From Candidatus Kuenenia stuttgartensis (GTDB lineage Bacteria > Planctomycetota > Planctomycetia > Planctomycetales > Planctomycetaceae): a stretch of DNA of 64,000 nt. The notes under the pieces are model-generated. The model was not told the DNA's origin. It searched no databases and saw only the letters and a program-made list of their open reading frames with translations. Location of the stretch: contig CAMDPK010000007.1 in assembly GCA_945904015.1 (NCBI GenBank), positions 18,548-82,547 of the forward strand, written 5' to 3'. The translations under genes and the position numbers were made by a program. Every line of letters starts with the position of its first letter. The stretch's first letter is position 1. This document shows positions 39,687 to 50,172 of this stretch, piece after piece.

Positions 39687-41162
39687 CTACTCCGGCAGAT
39701 AGTTCAACGTGTAGTACGCCTGTTTGTGAAGCAGCGGCGATCCTTCGGCAGACTTCACGCCATCAAGATGCAACTCGTGGACGTGTCCTTCTTGCAGGCT
39801 ATTGATCTTCAGGCGGACGCTCTTGCCGTCGGCGGCGACAGTGACAGCTTCGATCGTCGGCGTCGTTTGATCGACTTCAGGACTGCCGTAGCTGGCCTGA
39901 TAAATGTAGGTGTAGGTCGAGAGTTTGTACGACTTCACTTCGCCGGCCGTCGCGGCGTCCACCGGTTGAGTGAATGTCAGCTCGAAGCCATCCGGTTTGG
40001 CGCGCATCTCGTGGATTTCAAACGGCACTTTGCCGGACCAGTCCAGGCGATCCAGCGAGTGCGGTTTCGTGCCGCGCGAACCCCAGCCGCGATTGGTTCC
40101 GCCAACGAACATTGAACCATTCGGCGACATCAACATGCCCAGGCTGCCGGAACCGATCCCGCTGCGGAACGGGAAGCACGCCCCTTGATAGTGCCCTTTG
40201 ACTTTCTCCAAAAAGACCCGCATGACCGTGCTGTCCGACTGATCGCCGACGAACAGTTGATTGACGAACGGCCCGAACTTGCCGGTCGTGTCGCAGGCGA
40301 TGCCGCTGGCGGACTTGCCCATCTTGGGATACGGGAAGTAACAGGCCGGTGGTTCCAGTTCGGGAATCTTCTTGGCTTCGGCCATCAAGCGGCCGCCGCT
40401 TTCGGGCTCCTTTGGCTTCGAACCAAGAGCCGCTTTGGCGGCGGGTTCGTCGTACCATTTGAAGCCACCCGGATGTCCGACGAACTTGCCCGGTCGCAGA
40501 TGTTTCAAGGCGCAAGCACCATTCCATGGCCCTTGGTTGTCGGTATAAAAAACCTCGCCCGCGTGATTGAAACCGATGCCGCCGGGCGAACGGATGCCGC
40601 TGGTTGTCGGGATCACCTTGCCCTCCGGAGTGATCCGCAGACACCAGCCGCGATATTTGCTCTCGCTGCTGAACGAGCCGGTCAGGCAGAGCACGACCCA
40701 GATGTTGCCATCTTTGTCAAACCGCGAACCGAATGCGTACTCGTGGTAATCGCCGCTGATGCCCCAGCCGTCGGAGACCGTCTCGATGAGATCGGCTCGC
40801 CCGTCGCCGTCGACATCCTTCAGCCGAGTCACCTCCGGCCGATGCGTCGCGTACAGCCAGCCGTCGCGATACGCGATGCCCAGCACCTCGTGCAGACCAC
40901 TGGCGAACTGCGAGAATTTCGCATCCTTGCCCGTCGCCGAAAACGGTTTGTCGAGCAAATAGATGTCCCCTCGTCGCGTGCTGATCGCCAACTTGCCGTC
41001 CGGCAGAAGTTCGACGCCGCCTGCCTCCAACACGATGTTGTCGGGGATGACGAACGAAGTAATCGGATAGTAGTCATCCTCGGTCAGCGGCTTGTCGGCG
41101 GCGAAAGTGGACGAAACGCCGATGACTACCAAGCTGCAAAACACCGCAGAGACCCAACGCAT
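39687..41162 (-). CDS. Secreted sorbosone/PQQ-dehydrogenase-like propeller
   Basis: 491 aa from the ATG at 41162, which gives a clear signal peptide ([18 protein letters not shown]). The mature part reads as a six-bladed propeller of the soluble glucose/sorbosone dehydrogenase type: [34 protein letters not shown] strands, [18 protein letters not shown] (Ca-binding-like DxDxD) and [20 protein letters not shown]. Such planctomycete proteins usually accompany multi-haem cytochromes, and the next gene upstream (41215-44127) is one. The catalytic His and PQQ ligands cannot be confirmed by eye, so dehydrogenase activity is inference. Confidence 0.82.
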   Translation of the reverse strand: MRWVSAVFCSLVVIGVSSTFAADKPLTEDDYYPITSFVIPDNIVLEAGGVELLPDGKLAISTRRGDIYLLDKPFSATGKDAKFSQFASGLHEVLGIAYRDGWLYATHRPEVTRLKDVDGDGRADLIETVSDGWGISGDYHEYAFGSRFDKDGNIWVVLCLTGSFSSESKYRGWCLRITPEGKVIPTTSGIRSPGGIGFNHAGEVFYTDNQGPWNGACALKHLRPGKFVGHPGGFKWYDEPAAKAALGSKPKEPESGGRLMAEAKKIPELEPPACYFPYPKMGKSASGIACDTTGKFGPFVNQLFVGDQSDSTVMRVFLEKVKGHYQGACFPFRSGIGSGSLGMLMSPNGSMFVGGTNRGWGSRGTKPHSLDRLDWSGKVPFEIHEMRAKPDGFELTFTQPVDAATAGEVKSYKLSTYTYIYQASYGSPEVDQTTPTIEAVTVAADGKSVRLKINSLQEGHVHELHLDGVKSAEGSPLLHKQAYYTLNYLPE

Positions 41163-41214
41163 TGTGAACTCCAATCGGCCGATGGGCTGTTTTTTTTGGG
41201 CAATGACCACCAAC

Positions 41215-44127
41215 TCACCAAACGTATTTTTGTTCGATCTTCGCCGAGCCGTTCTTCAGTTCGACCGGCACGAGCAATTCAAACCGGTTGCCGGCTTGGC
41301 GGACGAGGGGTTGTTTTGAGGAGTTCGCAACGACTCGCAGTTTGAGCGTGCCATCAATCGTGAACCACCCATCTGTGCCGGTTTCAATTTTCTGAGCGGT
41401 GACCGCTCGGAAGAAGAGGTTGTTGAGCGACACTTGGTCACCGGGCGTGACCGACAGCGACAGCGTGCGGTCGAGCGACAGTTCTTTCTTGTCCTTGCCG
41501 GACTTGATCGCGCGCGGGTGATCGGCAACGGCGACGTGGCCGAACGTGTATTGGAAGATCGGCCGCCGAGCGTCATCGAAGCGATAGCCTTTGAACTGGT
41601 AGCCTTGATCGCGAGCCGGTTGGCTCGGCCACGCGGCGCTCGCGGCGGCCAGCATCGCAAATGGCACTTCGGCCGGCAGCGGCAGCACGTTGTCCCCCAG
41701 CGGATTCTGGAAACCGGGGCCGCGGCCGACCCAATGCTTTGAGGCGTCGATGAATTGTCCCTGCCAAATCCAAAGCAGCGCGAAGCGGTCGAAGTCGAAC
41801 GCGAGATTCACCCCTTCGGGATATCCCACCGCGAAGCCGCGCGGAGCGGTGATGTTGCCGCCATCCGACTTCGGGCCTTGCAGAAAGTTGCGATACACGA
41901 TCGGCTCTTTGTCCGGCGTGAGCACGATCGCTTCGCGCACGATGCCGGCGGGGATCGGGGCATTGCTGCCGTCGGCGAGGTACGCCCACACGGCTTGCAT
42001 CTGCTTGGGCGGGCTGCCGTCGAGCACGTCTTTGATGGTCGCCATGCCAAACGGCCACGCGGCCGGCATGCGTGTGCCTCGGCGATAAACCTGTGGGTCG
42101 GCGAGATACCGATAGAACCAATCCTCGCGCAGCCGGCGAGTCATCGCATTAAGGTTGACCGCTTGCACTCCCGTCGCGGCGTGTTCGTTGAACGGATGGC
42201 ATTTGACGCACGACAAGCCTTTGTCGCCGACCAGTTGCCGTCCGACGGACTTCGCTTTCGAGTGCGACTCACCGAACGTCGGCAAGTTCGCTTCCGTCTT
42301 GAGGTCCACTGCGGCGAACACCTTCGCCAGCGAACCGGCATGAAACTTCGGCATCCGAGCGTGCATGTAAGGCCGGTCCTTTTGCTTGGGGTCGCCTTTC
42401 GTGCCGTTTTGCAAGAGGTCCGTCAGCGCCTCTTCGCGCAGCTTGTCGCCGACGCCGTCGAGCGCGGGCGGGATGCGGCCTTCGTCTCCCATTTCCGGGA
42501 TCTGTGTTTCAAAGTACGCATTGCGAACCGTCTCGACGCCGCCGACTTGGCCGCGCTCGTGACAGGCGTAGCAGTTGAAGCTGAGCAGTGACTGAGCAAT
42601 CGTCTCCGCCGGAGTTGGCTCGGCGACTTTGCTCTGTGCCGTGATCACCGCCGAGCGCTGCAACGGAGTCAGCCGAAAGAACGGCAAGCCGCGCTGAGCG
42701 ACATCGGCCACGCAACCTCCGCTCGCAGCGAGCTTCGACAGCGGCTTCGCTTTCAACTCCGAGGCGATTTGTTTGTTGTCCTCTTTCAACTGGTGACACG
42801 ACGCGCAGCCGAGCGTCGCAAACAACTGGCGGCCTTTAGCAGCCAGTGACGCATCGACGACAAACGGCTGGTCGCTGCCATCGGTCGCGACTGGCTTCGG
42901 CCTTTCGCGAGTCAGCGTGATGAACGACGCGGCTCCGAGCCGTTTGAAGCCGTGGCCGGACATCTCCAGCGTGAGTGTCCATTCGCCGCCTCCTTGGAAG
43001 TAGTCAACAATGATCTCGTGCGGGCCGACATCGAGCGAGACTCGACCCTCTTTTTCCGAGTGCGGATGCACTCCGCCGTTTTTGACGACCTCTTTTCCGT
43101 CGATGATCAAGCGGCTGCCGTCGTCGCTGCCGAGAAAAAATTGATGCTGTCCCGGCTTCTCGATTTGCAAATAGCCCGTGAACCTCATGCCGAAGTTGTT
43201 CTCTCGCTTCCCGACCGCCAGATCAAAACCGCTGACGGTTCCAGTGGCGACCGGCTTCATCGAACCAAAATCCGGCACATCGTCCCAGCCACCTTCAAAG
43301 TAGGCGTAATTCATGTTCGGCGGCACTTTGTGCCCTTGAAAGAAATACGCTGCGACTTCGCGAGCTTCCTTCTCGTTCAAGTTGAGGCTCGGCATCCGGC
43401 CGCTCGGCCGCAACTGAAGCGGGTCTTGCAAAAACTTCGCGAGGCTCGGCAACGTGTACTTCGCCGCCAAATCGCCCAGCGGAATGAACGTCTGCGTGAT
43501 CGGCTTCTTCGGAGCCTCGTCGTCTTCATCGATCAGCGCTGGTGACACCTTCGGCACCGGCCCCGCCGCCTTGCGAGGCATGTGGCAGGCGACGCAGCCC
43601 AGCCGATGAAAATGCTGCTCGCCTGCTTTGACCGCGCTGTGCTCAGCTCCTGCTTCGGTTGGCGCACCGGTCGTCGCGAGGAAGTGCGTGAGCGCCTCGA
43701 CGGCGACGGCTCGATCGGCGTCCGGCAATCCGGCGAGCACGTCCGGCATGGTCGTCCCCGGCTTCGCCTGCTGTGGGTTCGACAGCAATGCCTTGATGAA
43801 ACTCAGCCGCACGCGCGAGCCAACTCCGTCCAAGATCGGAGACTGCTTCTTCGTAATCCGCTTCGCTGCCGATCCGTCCGCCTGATGACACGCGACGCAG
43901 CCCAACTCACCCAGCAACAGTTTTCCGCCCGGTTCCAAATCCTTCGGAGCGTTGCCGCCCGCCGCCGTAAAGAACCGTTCGAATCCGGCGACGACGGGAT
44001 GATTCACCAATGGTTCGGCAAACGGATCACTGGTCGGCTTGGGGTCCGCAGCCAACAGCGACACGGAGAACAACAAGCACAACATCGCGCCGCTCAATGG
44101 GCGAGCGACAGAACCAACTCGTGGCAT
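41215..44127 (-). CDS. Multi-haem c-type cytochrome with PA14 domain
   Basis: 970 aa with signal peptide ([20 protein letters not shown]). Five CxxCH haem motifs are visible: [36 protein letters not shown] and [12 protein letters not shown]14 domain lies at about 270-405 ([20 protein letters not shown] and [15 protein letters not shown]), between the second and third haem sites. The C-terminal third (about 730-970) is beta-rich, with a propeller- or lectin-like look and no haem. This is a periplasmic electron-transfer protein that may bind a carbohydrate or surface ligand. The downstream gene, 53 bp away, is a sorbosone-dehydrogenase-like protein, so the pair may form a substrate oxidation unit. 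Confidence 0.88.
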   Translation of the reverse strand: MPRVGSVARPLSGAMLCLLFSVSLLAADPKPTSDPFAEPLVNHPVVAGFERFFTAAGGNAPKDLEPGGKLLLGELGCVACHQADGSAAKRITKKQSPILDGVGSRVRLSFIKALLSNPQQAKPGTTMPDVLAGLPDADRAVAVEALTHFLATTGAPTEAGAEHSAVKAGEQHFHRLGCVACHMPRKAAGPVPKVSPALIDEDDEAPKKPITQTFIPLGDLAAKYTLPSLAKFLQDPLQLRPSGRMPSLNLNEKEAREVAAYFFQGHKVPPNMNYAYFEGGWDDVPDFGSMKPVATGTVSGFDLAVGKRENNFGMRFTGYLQIEKPGQHQFFLGSDDGSRLIIDGKEVVKNGGVHPHSEKEGRVSLDVGPHEIIVDYFQGGGEWTLTLEMSGHGFKRLGAASFITLTRERPKPVATDGSDQPFVVDASLAAKGRQLFATLGCASCHQLKEDNKQIASELKAKPLSKLAASGGCVADVAQRGLPFFRLTPLQRSAVITAQSKVAEPTPAETIAQSLLSFNCYACHERGQVGGVETVRNAYFETQIPEMGDEGRIPPALDGVGDKLREEALTDLLQNGTKGDPKQKDRPYMHARMPKFHAGSLAKVFAAVDLKTEANLPTFGESHSKAKSVGRQLVGDKGLSCVKCHPFNEHAATGVQAVNLNAMTRRLREDWFYRYLADPQVYRRGTRMPAAWPFGMATIKDVLDGSPPKQMQAVWAYLADGSNAPIPAGIVREAIVLTPDKEPIVYRNFLQGPKSDGGNITAPRGFAVGYPEGVNLAFDFDRFALLWIWQGQFIDASKHWVGRGPGFQNPLGDNVLPLPAEVPFAMLAAASAAWPSQPARDQGYQFKGYRFDDARRPIFQYTFGHVAVADHPRAIKSGKDKKELSLDRTLSLSVTPGDQVSLNNLFFRAVTAQKIETGTDGWFTIDGTLKLRVVANSSKQPLVRQAGNRFELLVPVELKNGSAKIEQKYVW

Positions 44128-44895
44128 GAACGCAATCCTTGAGAAGCCGTACCGTCCGCCGCTGGCGGATCAGGGAGCGGCCCGGAACGCCAATCAACAG
44201 TGGAAAATCGCGGCAGAGTCTAATACCAGTGGGACGGAGCCGACAGCGATTCGCGGGCACGTGGAAAACGTGCCCGACGTCATGTCATCGAGCGGAGCCG
44301 CCAGCAGCCAGCCGCAAAAGACATGGCCGAAATGCTGAGCAACAACAAACAACTCTTATCGAAGGGTTCACCGCGTCACATTCCCAAAAAAGTTCTTGCC
44401 GCTCTCCAGGACACGAGTAAACTGTTCCAGGTCACCGACGAATGCCCTCCCCTTCCCTGGGGGGGTGATGACTTCATAGTTGACAGGAGGGACGCCGTGT
44501 CAGAACCACCGGGCCAGCGTGAGAGCCGTCCAAGGAAGAGCCGGCTCGCTTGAGCGTAAACAAGGATCGGTCATTGTGAATCTCGGGACTTCAGCCCCGT
44601 CGGACCTCTCGGTTCGGCGGGTTTTTCTTTTTCGGCCAGCTTGTTGGCCTGGACTGCGGCTGATCAATCCATCGGAAACCGCGTTGTTTGTGTGAACTCT
44701 GCCGACCCAAACGATTGGCTTTCGGGGCGACCGCCGCGGAACCGTGAGGTGGCCGTTGATTGCCACGGCATGCGTCAGTAATGTGCCGCACTTCGCTGGA
44801 TGTCGTTTCTCGGTGGTCGATGTTTGAGAGTGTTTTCCAGTCTGCTGCCGATGATTTTAGGTATCCCGTTTCCCATTCCCTGAAGGAGAATCTCC
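44128..44895. other. Gene-free stretch with hairpins upstream of DUF3467
   Basis: About 770 bp. I see no convincing protein gene. A perfect hairpin (gggcacgt...acgtgccc) lies at 44254-44274 and a terminator-like hairpin at 44596-44630. The stretch presumably contains promoters for the cytochrome (minus) and DUF3467 (plus) genes and could hold a small RNA ending at the second hairpin. Confidence 0.4.
44596..44630 (+). terminator. Terminator-like hairpin in intergenic region
   Basis: Stem cccgtcggacc / ggttcggcggg with two G-U pairs, followed by tttttcttttt. No protein gene ends just before it, so it may terminate a short untranslated RNA. Confidence 0.55.
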
Positions 44896-45261
44896 GTGGC
44901 TAAAGACAAGACTGAAGAAATTTCGGAACCCGCTGCGCTCGCTGCCCCTGTAGCCGCGCAGCAGCAAACTCTGACGGTCGATGACTCCACCGTCAGCGCC
45001 GGGTATGCCAACTTCTGCCGTGTGTCGAGCACGCCGGAAGAGCTGATTTTGGACTTGGGGTTGAACCCCAATCCTTACGCTCAAGGCAATGTGACCGTGC
45101 ATGTCGGGCAGCGGATCATCATGAATCACTACACGGCCAAGCGATTGCTGAGCGCGCTGTCGATGGCCTTGCAACGCCACGAGCAAGCCTTCGGCGTTCT
45201 TGAGACCGACGTTCGCCGCCGCGTCAAGCCGTCCGTCACCGCGACGATGCCACGCAGCTAA
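44896..45261 (+). CDS. DUF3467 protein
   Basis: 121 aa, ATG-equivalent start (GTG) at 44896 preceded by GAAGGAG. After an Ala/Gln-rich start the DUF3467 core runs from about 30 to 105: SAGYANFCRVSSTPEELILD, LGLNPNPYAQGNVTVHVGQR, IMNHYTAKRLLSALSMALQR. The domain is small, cytoplasmic and of unknown function, widespread in this phylum. A strong terminator follows, so the gene is probably monocistronic. Confidence 0.9.
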   Translation: MAKDKTEEISEPAALAAPVAAQQQTLTVDDSTVSAGYANFCRVSSTPEELILDLGLNPNPYAQGNVTVHVGQRIIMNHYTAKRLLSALSMALQRHEQAFGVLETDVRRRVKPSVTATMPRS

Positions 45262-45284
45262 CGCGATCACTGTGCCACAATTCG

Positions 45285-45319
45285 AATGCCCGACGTCGCT
45301 AGACGTCGGGCATTTTTTT
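45285..45319 (+). terminator. Rho-independent terminator after DUF3467 gene
   Basis: Stem aatgcccgacgtc / gacgtcgggcatt with a four-base loop and a run of seven T. Good stem quality, and the position fits. Confidence 0.9.
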
Positions 45320-45325
45320 GCGCCC

Positions 45326-45736
45326 TCACGGCAAGCGGCCGGCTTTCAGCAGATGCCGCAGTTGGCGTTCGGATTCTTCGGTGGCGGGGTAAACCAGCGG
45401 CGGCTCGTGTGGCAGTTTCGAGGGCGTGATCTGCCAACCCTTGCTCGTCAACGTGACGGGGATGAGTAGTCGCTGACGCGAGGCGGGCTTCGTCTCTCGC
45501 AGATTGATCAGCGTGAGTTGCTCGTCGCGAACAGCGTTCTTCCAAGATTTGTCCACGCCAACTCGGCCGACTTCGACATCTTCGACCACGGCGGTCAGCA
45601 CGTCGGTCGCTTCCAAGATCTGATCACGATTGAGCGTGACTGGATTCGCGGTCAAGAGCGACAGCACTCCCAGCCCGATAACCCAGAGGCCGACCAAGCT
45701 GGCCGCCAGCGCGAACCATTGCCGAACGTGCGGCAT
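45326..45736 (-). CDS. Small membrane-anchored protein, unknown
   Basis: 136 aa from the ATG at 45736 (an extra 14 residues would be added by a start at 45778). One N-terminal membrane segment (WFALAASLVGLWVIGLGVLS), then a mixed region with LEATDVLTAVVEDVEVGRVG and a C-terminal TSKGWQITPSKLPHEPPLVY. I do not recognise the family. It lies 60 bp downstream of the Verruco/Plancto-restricted gene on the same strand, so the two may be co-transcribed. Confidence 0.65.
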   Translation of the reverse strand: MPHVRQWFALAASLVGLWVIGLGVLSLLTANPVTLNRDQILEATDVLTAVVEDVEVGRVGVDKSWKNAVRDEQLTLINLRETKPASRQRLLIPVTLTSKGWQITPSKLPHEPPLVYPATEESERQLRHLLKAGRLP

Positions 45737-45817
45737 CGTGCGACGAGAGGCAATGTCCGGCGAGTCCGTTCGCACCACGAGAACCTCTGTGTTGAATACG
45801 CAACTCGCGTGCTGAGC

Positions 45818-46198
45818 TCAGCGTCGGAATGCGGCGGACGTGTCGATTTCGTAGCCGCGGTCAAAGGTCTCTTCGAAGTCATAGACGCCACTGAAGTCGC
45901 TGATCTGATCGCGATCCGTTTTTCGCATGTCGCCGCGCTCCACCAGATCCCAAACGATGCGGCCAAAGTCCTCGGTCGTCACGATTCCCCAATGCCGAAA
46001 CACGGGGATCGTCATCATGCCGAATTCCTTCACGGCGAGTTCGCGGATCCCTTCCAGCAATTGCCGCGGCGAGACATGCGCGTCATCGGCCGACTTCACG
46101 AATTTCTTCTGAGCCAAAAGCAGGGCATGATCCACGAACTCACGTGCGGCGGGGTGATACTTCGGCTGGGCCAGTGGGGCCTGTTTCGTGCGGCTCAT
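45818..46198 (-). CDS. Minf_1886-like Verruco/Plancto-restricted protein
   Basis: 126 aa. The pattern fits the small cytoplasmic family shared by Planctomycetes and Verrucomicrobia: FVDHALLLAQKKFVKSADDA, HVSPRQLLEGIRELAVKEFG, MMTIPVFRHWGIVTTEDFGR and DLVERGDMRKTDRDQISDF. No catalytic motif is known for it. Its function is unknown; its conservation across the superphylum suggests a housekeeping role. Confidence 0.8.
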   Translation of the reverse strand: MSRTKQAPLAQPKYHPAAREFVDHALLLAQKKFVKSADDAHVSPRQLLEGIRELAVKEFGMMTIPVFRHWGIVTTEDFGRIVWDLVERGDMRKTDRDQISDFSGVYDFEETFDRGYEIDTSAAFRR

Positions 46199-46361
46199 GA
46201 CTTTTTTCCTGGCAGAAGAAAACTTCGGTCTCGTCCCGAGGTGTGTGGCACTATAGCCGGGAAAGGCAACCGGTCGAAACCCTTAGTTTTGAACTGCGTC
46301 GTTTTGAACTGTGGAGGTTGTGTTGCACCGTGATGAGTTCGGACTTGACGCCACAAACTGA

Positions 46362-46398
46362 AAAGAAAAAGCCCGGCCTCTCGTCGAAGCCGGGCAAT
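46362..46398 (-). terminator. Terminator of the Gfo/Idh/MocA gene
   Basis: On the minus strand: stem gcccggc...gccgggc followed by tttttcttttc. It lies 35 bp after the stop at 46433. Confidence 0.8.
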
Positions 46399-46432
46399 GC
46401 GGAGGCTGCGGATCGAATTCGCGATCGACCGA

Positions 46433-47752
46433 TCACACCGCCTTCGTGATCCCCGGAGTCGGAATTTGATACTCGAAATTCGCGTTCGGCTTGGTCGGCG
46501 GATCGGAGTCCCAGGAGAGATTCTTCGGCATCGTGTCGACGTTTGAATTGAGCGCCTCCTCCCAAGTCACTTCTTTTCCGGAGTACACCACCATGCGTCC
46601 CAGGACGGCGGTCAGTGAGCTGTTCGCGCCGTTCTCCCCTTCGTTGTACGGCGTGTTGTTGCGAATGGCCCGGAACAGATCGTCGTGCTCGACCTGGTAC
46701 GGATCGGAGCGTTTGACCGATTTGTCGCGGCGGAAGCTCCACTTCTCACCGCTGGCCGTGATCGAGTTACCGCTGACGTCGCTATTTCCCTTCGTTCCGT
46801 GAGCGTACTCGCTGACGCTGTTCCAGACGTTTGGCTGGTGGCGGCATTGGCTGAACATCCACGAGCCGTCCGCGTATTGGTACTCGACGGCGAAATGGTC
46901 GTAGATTTCGCCGTAGCGTTTATCGACGCGCACCTGCCTGCCGCCCATGCCGCGAGCCATCACCGGATGCCCCTGCTTGACCCAGTTGCAGACGTCGAGA
47001 TTGTGAATGTGCTGCTCGCAAATGTGATCGCCGCAGAGCCACAAATAGTAGTACCAGTTCTTCATTTGGTACTCCATTTCGGACTTGGCTTGCTCGTGAG
47101 AGATGCGTGGCTCCCACACGCCGGGATTGTTCCAGTAGCAACGCATGGCGATGACGTCGCCGATCGCTCCGTCATGAATCCGCTTCATCGTTTCGAGATA
47201 GCCGTCCTGGTGATGCCGTTGCAGTCCAACGCCGACCTTCAGGTTCTTCTCCTTCGCGACCTTCACCGCTTCGAGCACCTTGCGGACGCCCGGTCCATCG
47301 ACGGCGACCGGCTTTTCCATGAACACGTTCTTGCCTTTCGACACGGCGTATTCGAAGTGCGTTGGTCGGAAGCCCGGAGGAGTGGCGAGAATCACCAGAT
47401 CAACGCCGCTGTCGATCACCTTTTTGTACGCGTCGAAGCCGACGAACTTGTGGTCGTCATCGACGGACACGCGACCTTCGTGTCCCTTCTGAAGATTGTT
47501 CAAACTTCCGTTGAGCGAATCGGCGAAGGCATCGCCCATCGCAACCAGTTTGACATTGCCCTCGGTGCTCAGAGCCTGTCCCGCCGCGCCGGTGCCGCGA
47601 CCGCCGCAGCCGACCAGCCCCACCTTGATGACGTCATCGCCCGCCGCGTACACGCCAGCCGTCAGGCTGAGCTGCGCGACCGCCGCCGCTGACAGAGCCG
47701 CCGTGGTCGAGGTTTGCAAAAAATCGCGCCGTGACTGAATGGGAGCGCTCAT
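46433..47752 (-). CDS. Tat-exported Gfo/Idh/MocA oxidoreductase
   Basis: 439 aa. A twin-arginine signal (QSRRDFLQTSTTAALSAAAV) is followed by a Rossmann start IKVGLVGCGGRGTGAAGQAL. The conserved Lys motif is KNVFMEKPVAVDGPGVRKVL (E-K-P), then KVGVGLQRHHQDGYLETMKR and the C-terminal HIHNLDVCNWVKQGHPVMAR. Planctomycetes have many exported members of this family, thought to act on sugars or polyols in the periplasm, with cofactor bound before export. The substrate is unknown. The gene is flanked by repeats and a terminator, and is probably a single-gene unit. Confidence 0.93.
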   Translation of the reverse strand: MSAPIQSRRDFLQTSTTAALSAAAVAQLSLTAGVYAAGDDVIKVGLVGCGGRGTGAAGQALSTEGNVKLVAMGDAFADSLNGSLNNLQKGHEGRVSVDDDHKFVGFDAYKKVIDSGVDLVILATPPGFRPTHFEYAVSKGKNVFMEKPVAVDGPGVRKVLEAVKVAKEKNLKVGVGLQRHHQDGYLETMKRIHDGAIGDVIAMRCYWNNPGVWEPRISHEQAKSEMEYQMKNWYYYLWLCGDHICEQHIHNLDVCNWVKQGHPVMARGMGGRQVRVDKRYGEIYDHFAVEYQYADGSWMFSQCRHQPNVWNSVSEYAHGTKGNSDVSGNSITASGEKWSFRRDKSVKRSDPYQVEHDDLFRAIRNNTPYNEGENGANSSLTAVLGRMVVYSGKEVTWEEALNSNVDTMPKNLSWDSDPPTKPNANFEYQIPTPGITKAV

Positions 47753-47839
47753 GAGGTTTCTCCAGGTTGAATGAGTATTGAACGAGACGGGGTTGATGCG
47801 AGTTCTAAACGCCGAGCCGTGTGGCGGAAAGTGTGCGGG

Positions 47840-49216
47840 TCACAACTCTCCGATTCCGGTTTCGATCTGCTCCGCCGTGAATCGCAGCACTTCCACGCCA
47901 ACCTGGTCCAATTCAGGCATCGGCTGGAAATGGCGTTGAATCACCACCACTTTCACGCGGCAGCCATGGTCGAGCGCGGCTTGCACCAGCCGCTGCCGTG
48001 ACTCATCCCAATCCAGAAAGATGCAAACGATTGCCGAGATCTGCGGTAATTCGGTGGCGAGTGCGGCCGTCATCTGATCGAACGGATTGACGCGGCAGGG
48101 CGGTACGTCGGCAAGGATTTCCAGCACCGCTTCGATCGGCGTCGTGCCGCGGCCAGTGCGGAAGACATGCAACTCCGGCCCGGCGGCGAAGACATCCAAC
48201 AGGTACTCGCCGCGCGAGAAGACGTCGGCGACCGATGCCGTCAGGCTGATGGCCGCTTCGAGTCCACGTTCACTACGCCGCCGCAACCAATCGTGAGGCA
48301 ACCAATTCAGCGACAGCAAATCGCGCGGAACGAACGTGTCCAAGACCAATCCCAGCCGATGAAAATACTCCTCCTGATATTCGCGCACGACAGGCTTCGC
48401 GAGCCGCGCCCACGATTTGAAATCAATGTGTCGCGGCGAGTCTCCCGGCAGGTATTCGCGGTTGCCAATGTATTCGGGCGACTCGCCGATGTGCGACGAG
48501 AACACGATCCCGCCCGGCTGATAACGATTTCCAACATCCAGATTGATCTGCTGCAACGGTTCGAACCGCGGCAGCACCAGAATCGGCCGAGACTCCTTGC
48601 GACCAAGCTGATTCCGAAACAGGTTGAACGGAAATGTCGAGAACGCGCGGACGCTCGGCAGCAAATACCGACCTCGCCGCCGTGGGATGATTTGGATCGG
48701 CAGCTTGGCAGTTTCCCCAGCCGCCAGTGTCGGCACCATGCGTTCTTCTCGAACCGAGTCCCACGACGCCGGCAACTTGAAGATCGCCAATGACACATCG
48801 AGCAACGGCCAACGTCCGTCATTCGTGACCGTGAACTCGCCGCGTACCGTTTGTCCCGTTGTCACTCGGTCGGGCCAATCGCCGCTGATCGAAGCGTTCA
48901 ACCAACGCAGCACCGAACCAACTCCCGAAGCAACCAGCACCAGCACCCCCAACGTGACGGGGATCTGATAGATCGGCATCTCTTCCGTGATGGCTCCCGC
49001 CAGGGCCGAGACCGACAGCGCGACCATCACGACCTTGCCGGCCGGAGTGAACGGGTACGACCAGAGGAAAAACAGCATCCCCGGAAATGGCCGCTCCCGA
49101 AACATGGCTCGGTCGGCAATCATTGGCCGCAGGAAACCAAACACGAACCTGCTCAACCAGCCTCGCGTTGGTCGCGGCGATTCGGTGGTTGCAGCAGTCG
49201 GTTGCAGATGGGACAT
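47840..49216 (-). CDS. Membrane DUF58 protein (second copy)
   Basis: 458 aa from the ATG at 49216. A longer frame exists upstream, but those residues would be translated from a palindromic repeat. Two membrane segments lie near 45-95 (VVMVALSVSALAGAI and YQIPVTLGVLVLVASGVGSV). The DUF58 signature follows: GESPEYIGNREYLPGDSPRH, IDFKSWARLAKPVVREYQEE and FHRLGLVLDTFVPRD. Unlike the copy at 13.0 kb it has no adjacent MoxR gene and sits downstream of a nitrilase. It may work with a MoxR encoded elsewhere. Confidence 0.92.
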   Translation of the reverse strand: MSHLQPTAATTESPRPTRGWLSRFVFGFLRPMIADRAMFRERPFPGMLFFLWSYPFTPAGKVVMVALSVSALAGAITEEMPIYQIPVTLGVLVLVASGVGSVLRWLNASISGDWPDRVTTGQTVRGEFTVTNDGRWPLLDVSLAIFKLPASWDSVREERMVPTLAAGETAKLPIQIIPRRRGRYLLPSVRAFSTFPFNLFRNQLGRKESRPILVLPRFEPLQQINLDVGNRYQPGGIVFSSHIGESPEYIGNREYLPGDSPRHIDFKSWARLAKPVVREYQEEYFHRLGLVLDTFVPRDLLSLNWLPHDWLRRRSERGLEAAISLTASVADVFSRGEYLLDVFAAGPELHVFRTGRGTTPIEAVLEILADVPPCRVNPFDQMTAALATELPQISAIVCIFLDWDESRQRLVQAALDHGCRVKVVVIQRHFQPMPELDQVGVEVLRFTAEQIETGIGEL

Positions 49217-49224
49217 AGAAGTGA

Positions 49225-49286
49225 CGTGGGGCAGGTTTTCAACCTGCCCGTGAGGGTTGCCGGGCAGGTTGAAAACCTGCCCCACG
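49225..49286. repeat. Palindromic element between nitrilase and DUF58 genes
   Basis: Arms of 25 bp (cgtggggcaggttttcaacc) with a 12-base loop. Each arm contains a smaller palindrome (caggtt..aacctg). The same family occurs at 53789. Confidence 0.92.
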
Positions 49287-49287
49287 G

Positions 49288-50148
49288 TTACAGCCCGTTC
49301 GCGTCGTCGCGCGGCGTCTTCAGGGAATGCGGCCGAGTGAGCAAGTCGTACATATCGGGCCGACGATCCGCCAGCCGGTCGATCGCATGCTTGCCGGGAA
49401 CACGAGTCACTCGCTTGTTTCGCGATTGAGCTGGATCAATGTCGGCAAACAGAATTGTCGGATCAGAACTCTCGGTGCTCGCCAGCGTACAGCCGCTTGG
49501 CCCGCAGATGCGACTGCGGCCGATGAATTGGAAACCGCGTTCCAAGCCGACGCGATTCACCGCCAGAAAATAGACGGCGTTCTCCATCGCCCGTGTGTTG
49601 AGCGTGTGTTCGGCAACACACTCGGCTCCGGGTGGCCAATTCGTCGGCAGCACAACGAGGTCCGCCCCCAAAATCGCCAGCGACCGGGTCGCTTCGGGGA
49701 ACGCCGCGTCGTAACAAATCAGCATCCCGACTTTGACGCCGCCAACCTCGAAGACCGCAAACGGCCGGTCGCCGTAAGTCGTCTTCATGTCGATCCCCAA
49801 ATACGGCAGATGAACTTTGCGATACGAGCCGATTAGCCCGTCGGGTCCAACCAGCGCGACGGCGTTGAAGAGCCGCTCGCCGTCACGTTCCAACAGTCCG
49901 AACACGGCGAAGACATCCAGTTCGCGACACACTTTCGCGAACTGCTCGGTCGCCGGCCCCGGCAACGCCTGTGCGAACGGCAGCGCTTCGGAGACCGATT
50001 CAAAGCAGTAGCCGGTCAACGCACATTCCGGGAAGCAAATCAGCTTCGCTCCGGCCGCCGCCACCTCTTTCAGTTTGGCCAGCATCACGGCCAAGTTGAC
50101 GTCGGGCTGACCGATCGTGACATCCATCTGCACGGCCGCAATTCGCAT
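49288..50148 (-). CDS. Carbon-nitrogen hydrolase (nitrilase superfamily)
   Basis: 286 aa. The catalytic triad is in place: Glu in ICFPECALTGYCFES (about 41), Lys in YRKVHLPYLGID (about 113) and Cys in VGMLICYDAAFPEATRSLAI (about 147). Family members hydrolyse amides or nitriles or act as N-carbamoylases in the cytoplasm; the motif alone does not give the substrate. The DUF1501 gene ends 24 bp upstream and the DUF58 gene follows, but no functional link between them is obvious. Confidence 0.93.
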   Translation of the reverse strand: MRIAAVQMDVTIGQPDVNLAVMLAKLKEVAAAGAKLICFPECALTGYCFESVSEALPFAQALPGPATEQFAKVCRELDVFAVFGLLERDGERLFNAVALVGPDGLIGSYRKVHLPYLGIDMKTTYGDRPFAVFEVGGVKVGMLICYDAAFPEATRSLAILGADLVVLPTNWPPGAECVAEHTLNTRAMENAVYFLAVNRVGLERGFQFIGRSRICGPSGCTLASTESSDPTILFADIDPAQSRNKRVTRVPGKHAIDRLADRRPDMYDLLTRPHSLKTPRDDANGL

Positions 50149-50172
50149 GTTGAAAATCCTTGAGCGGGTGAA

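Noticed and set aside
49217..49285. N-terminal extension of the DUF58 protein.
   Set aside because: The extra residues are the translation of a palindromic repeat that lies between two genes, and no ribosome site precedes it.
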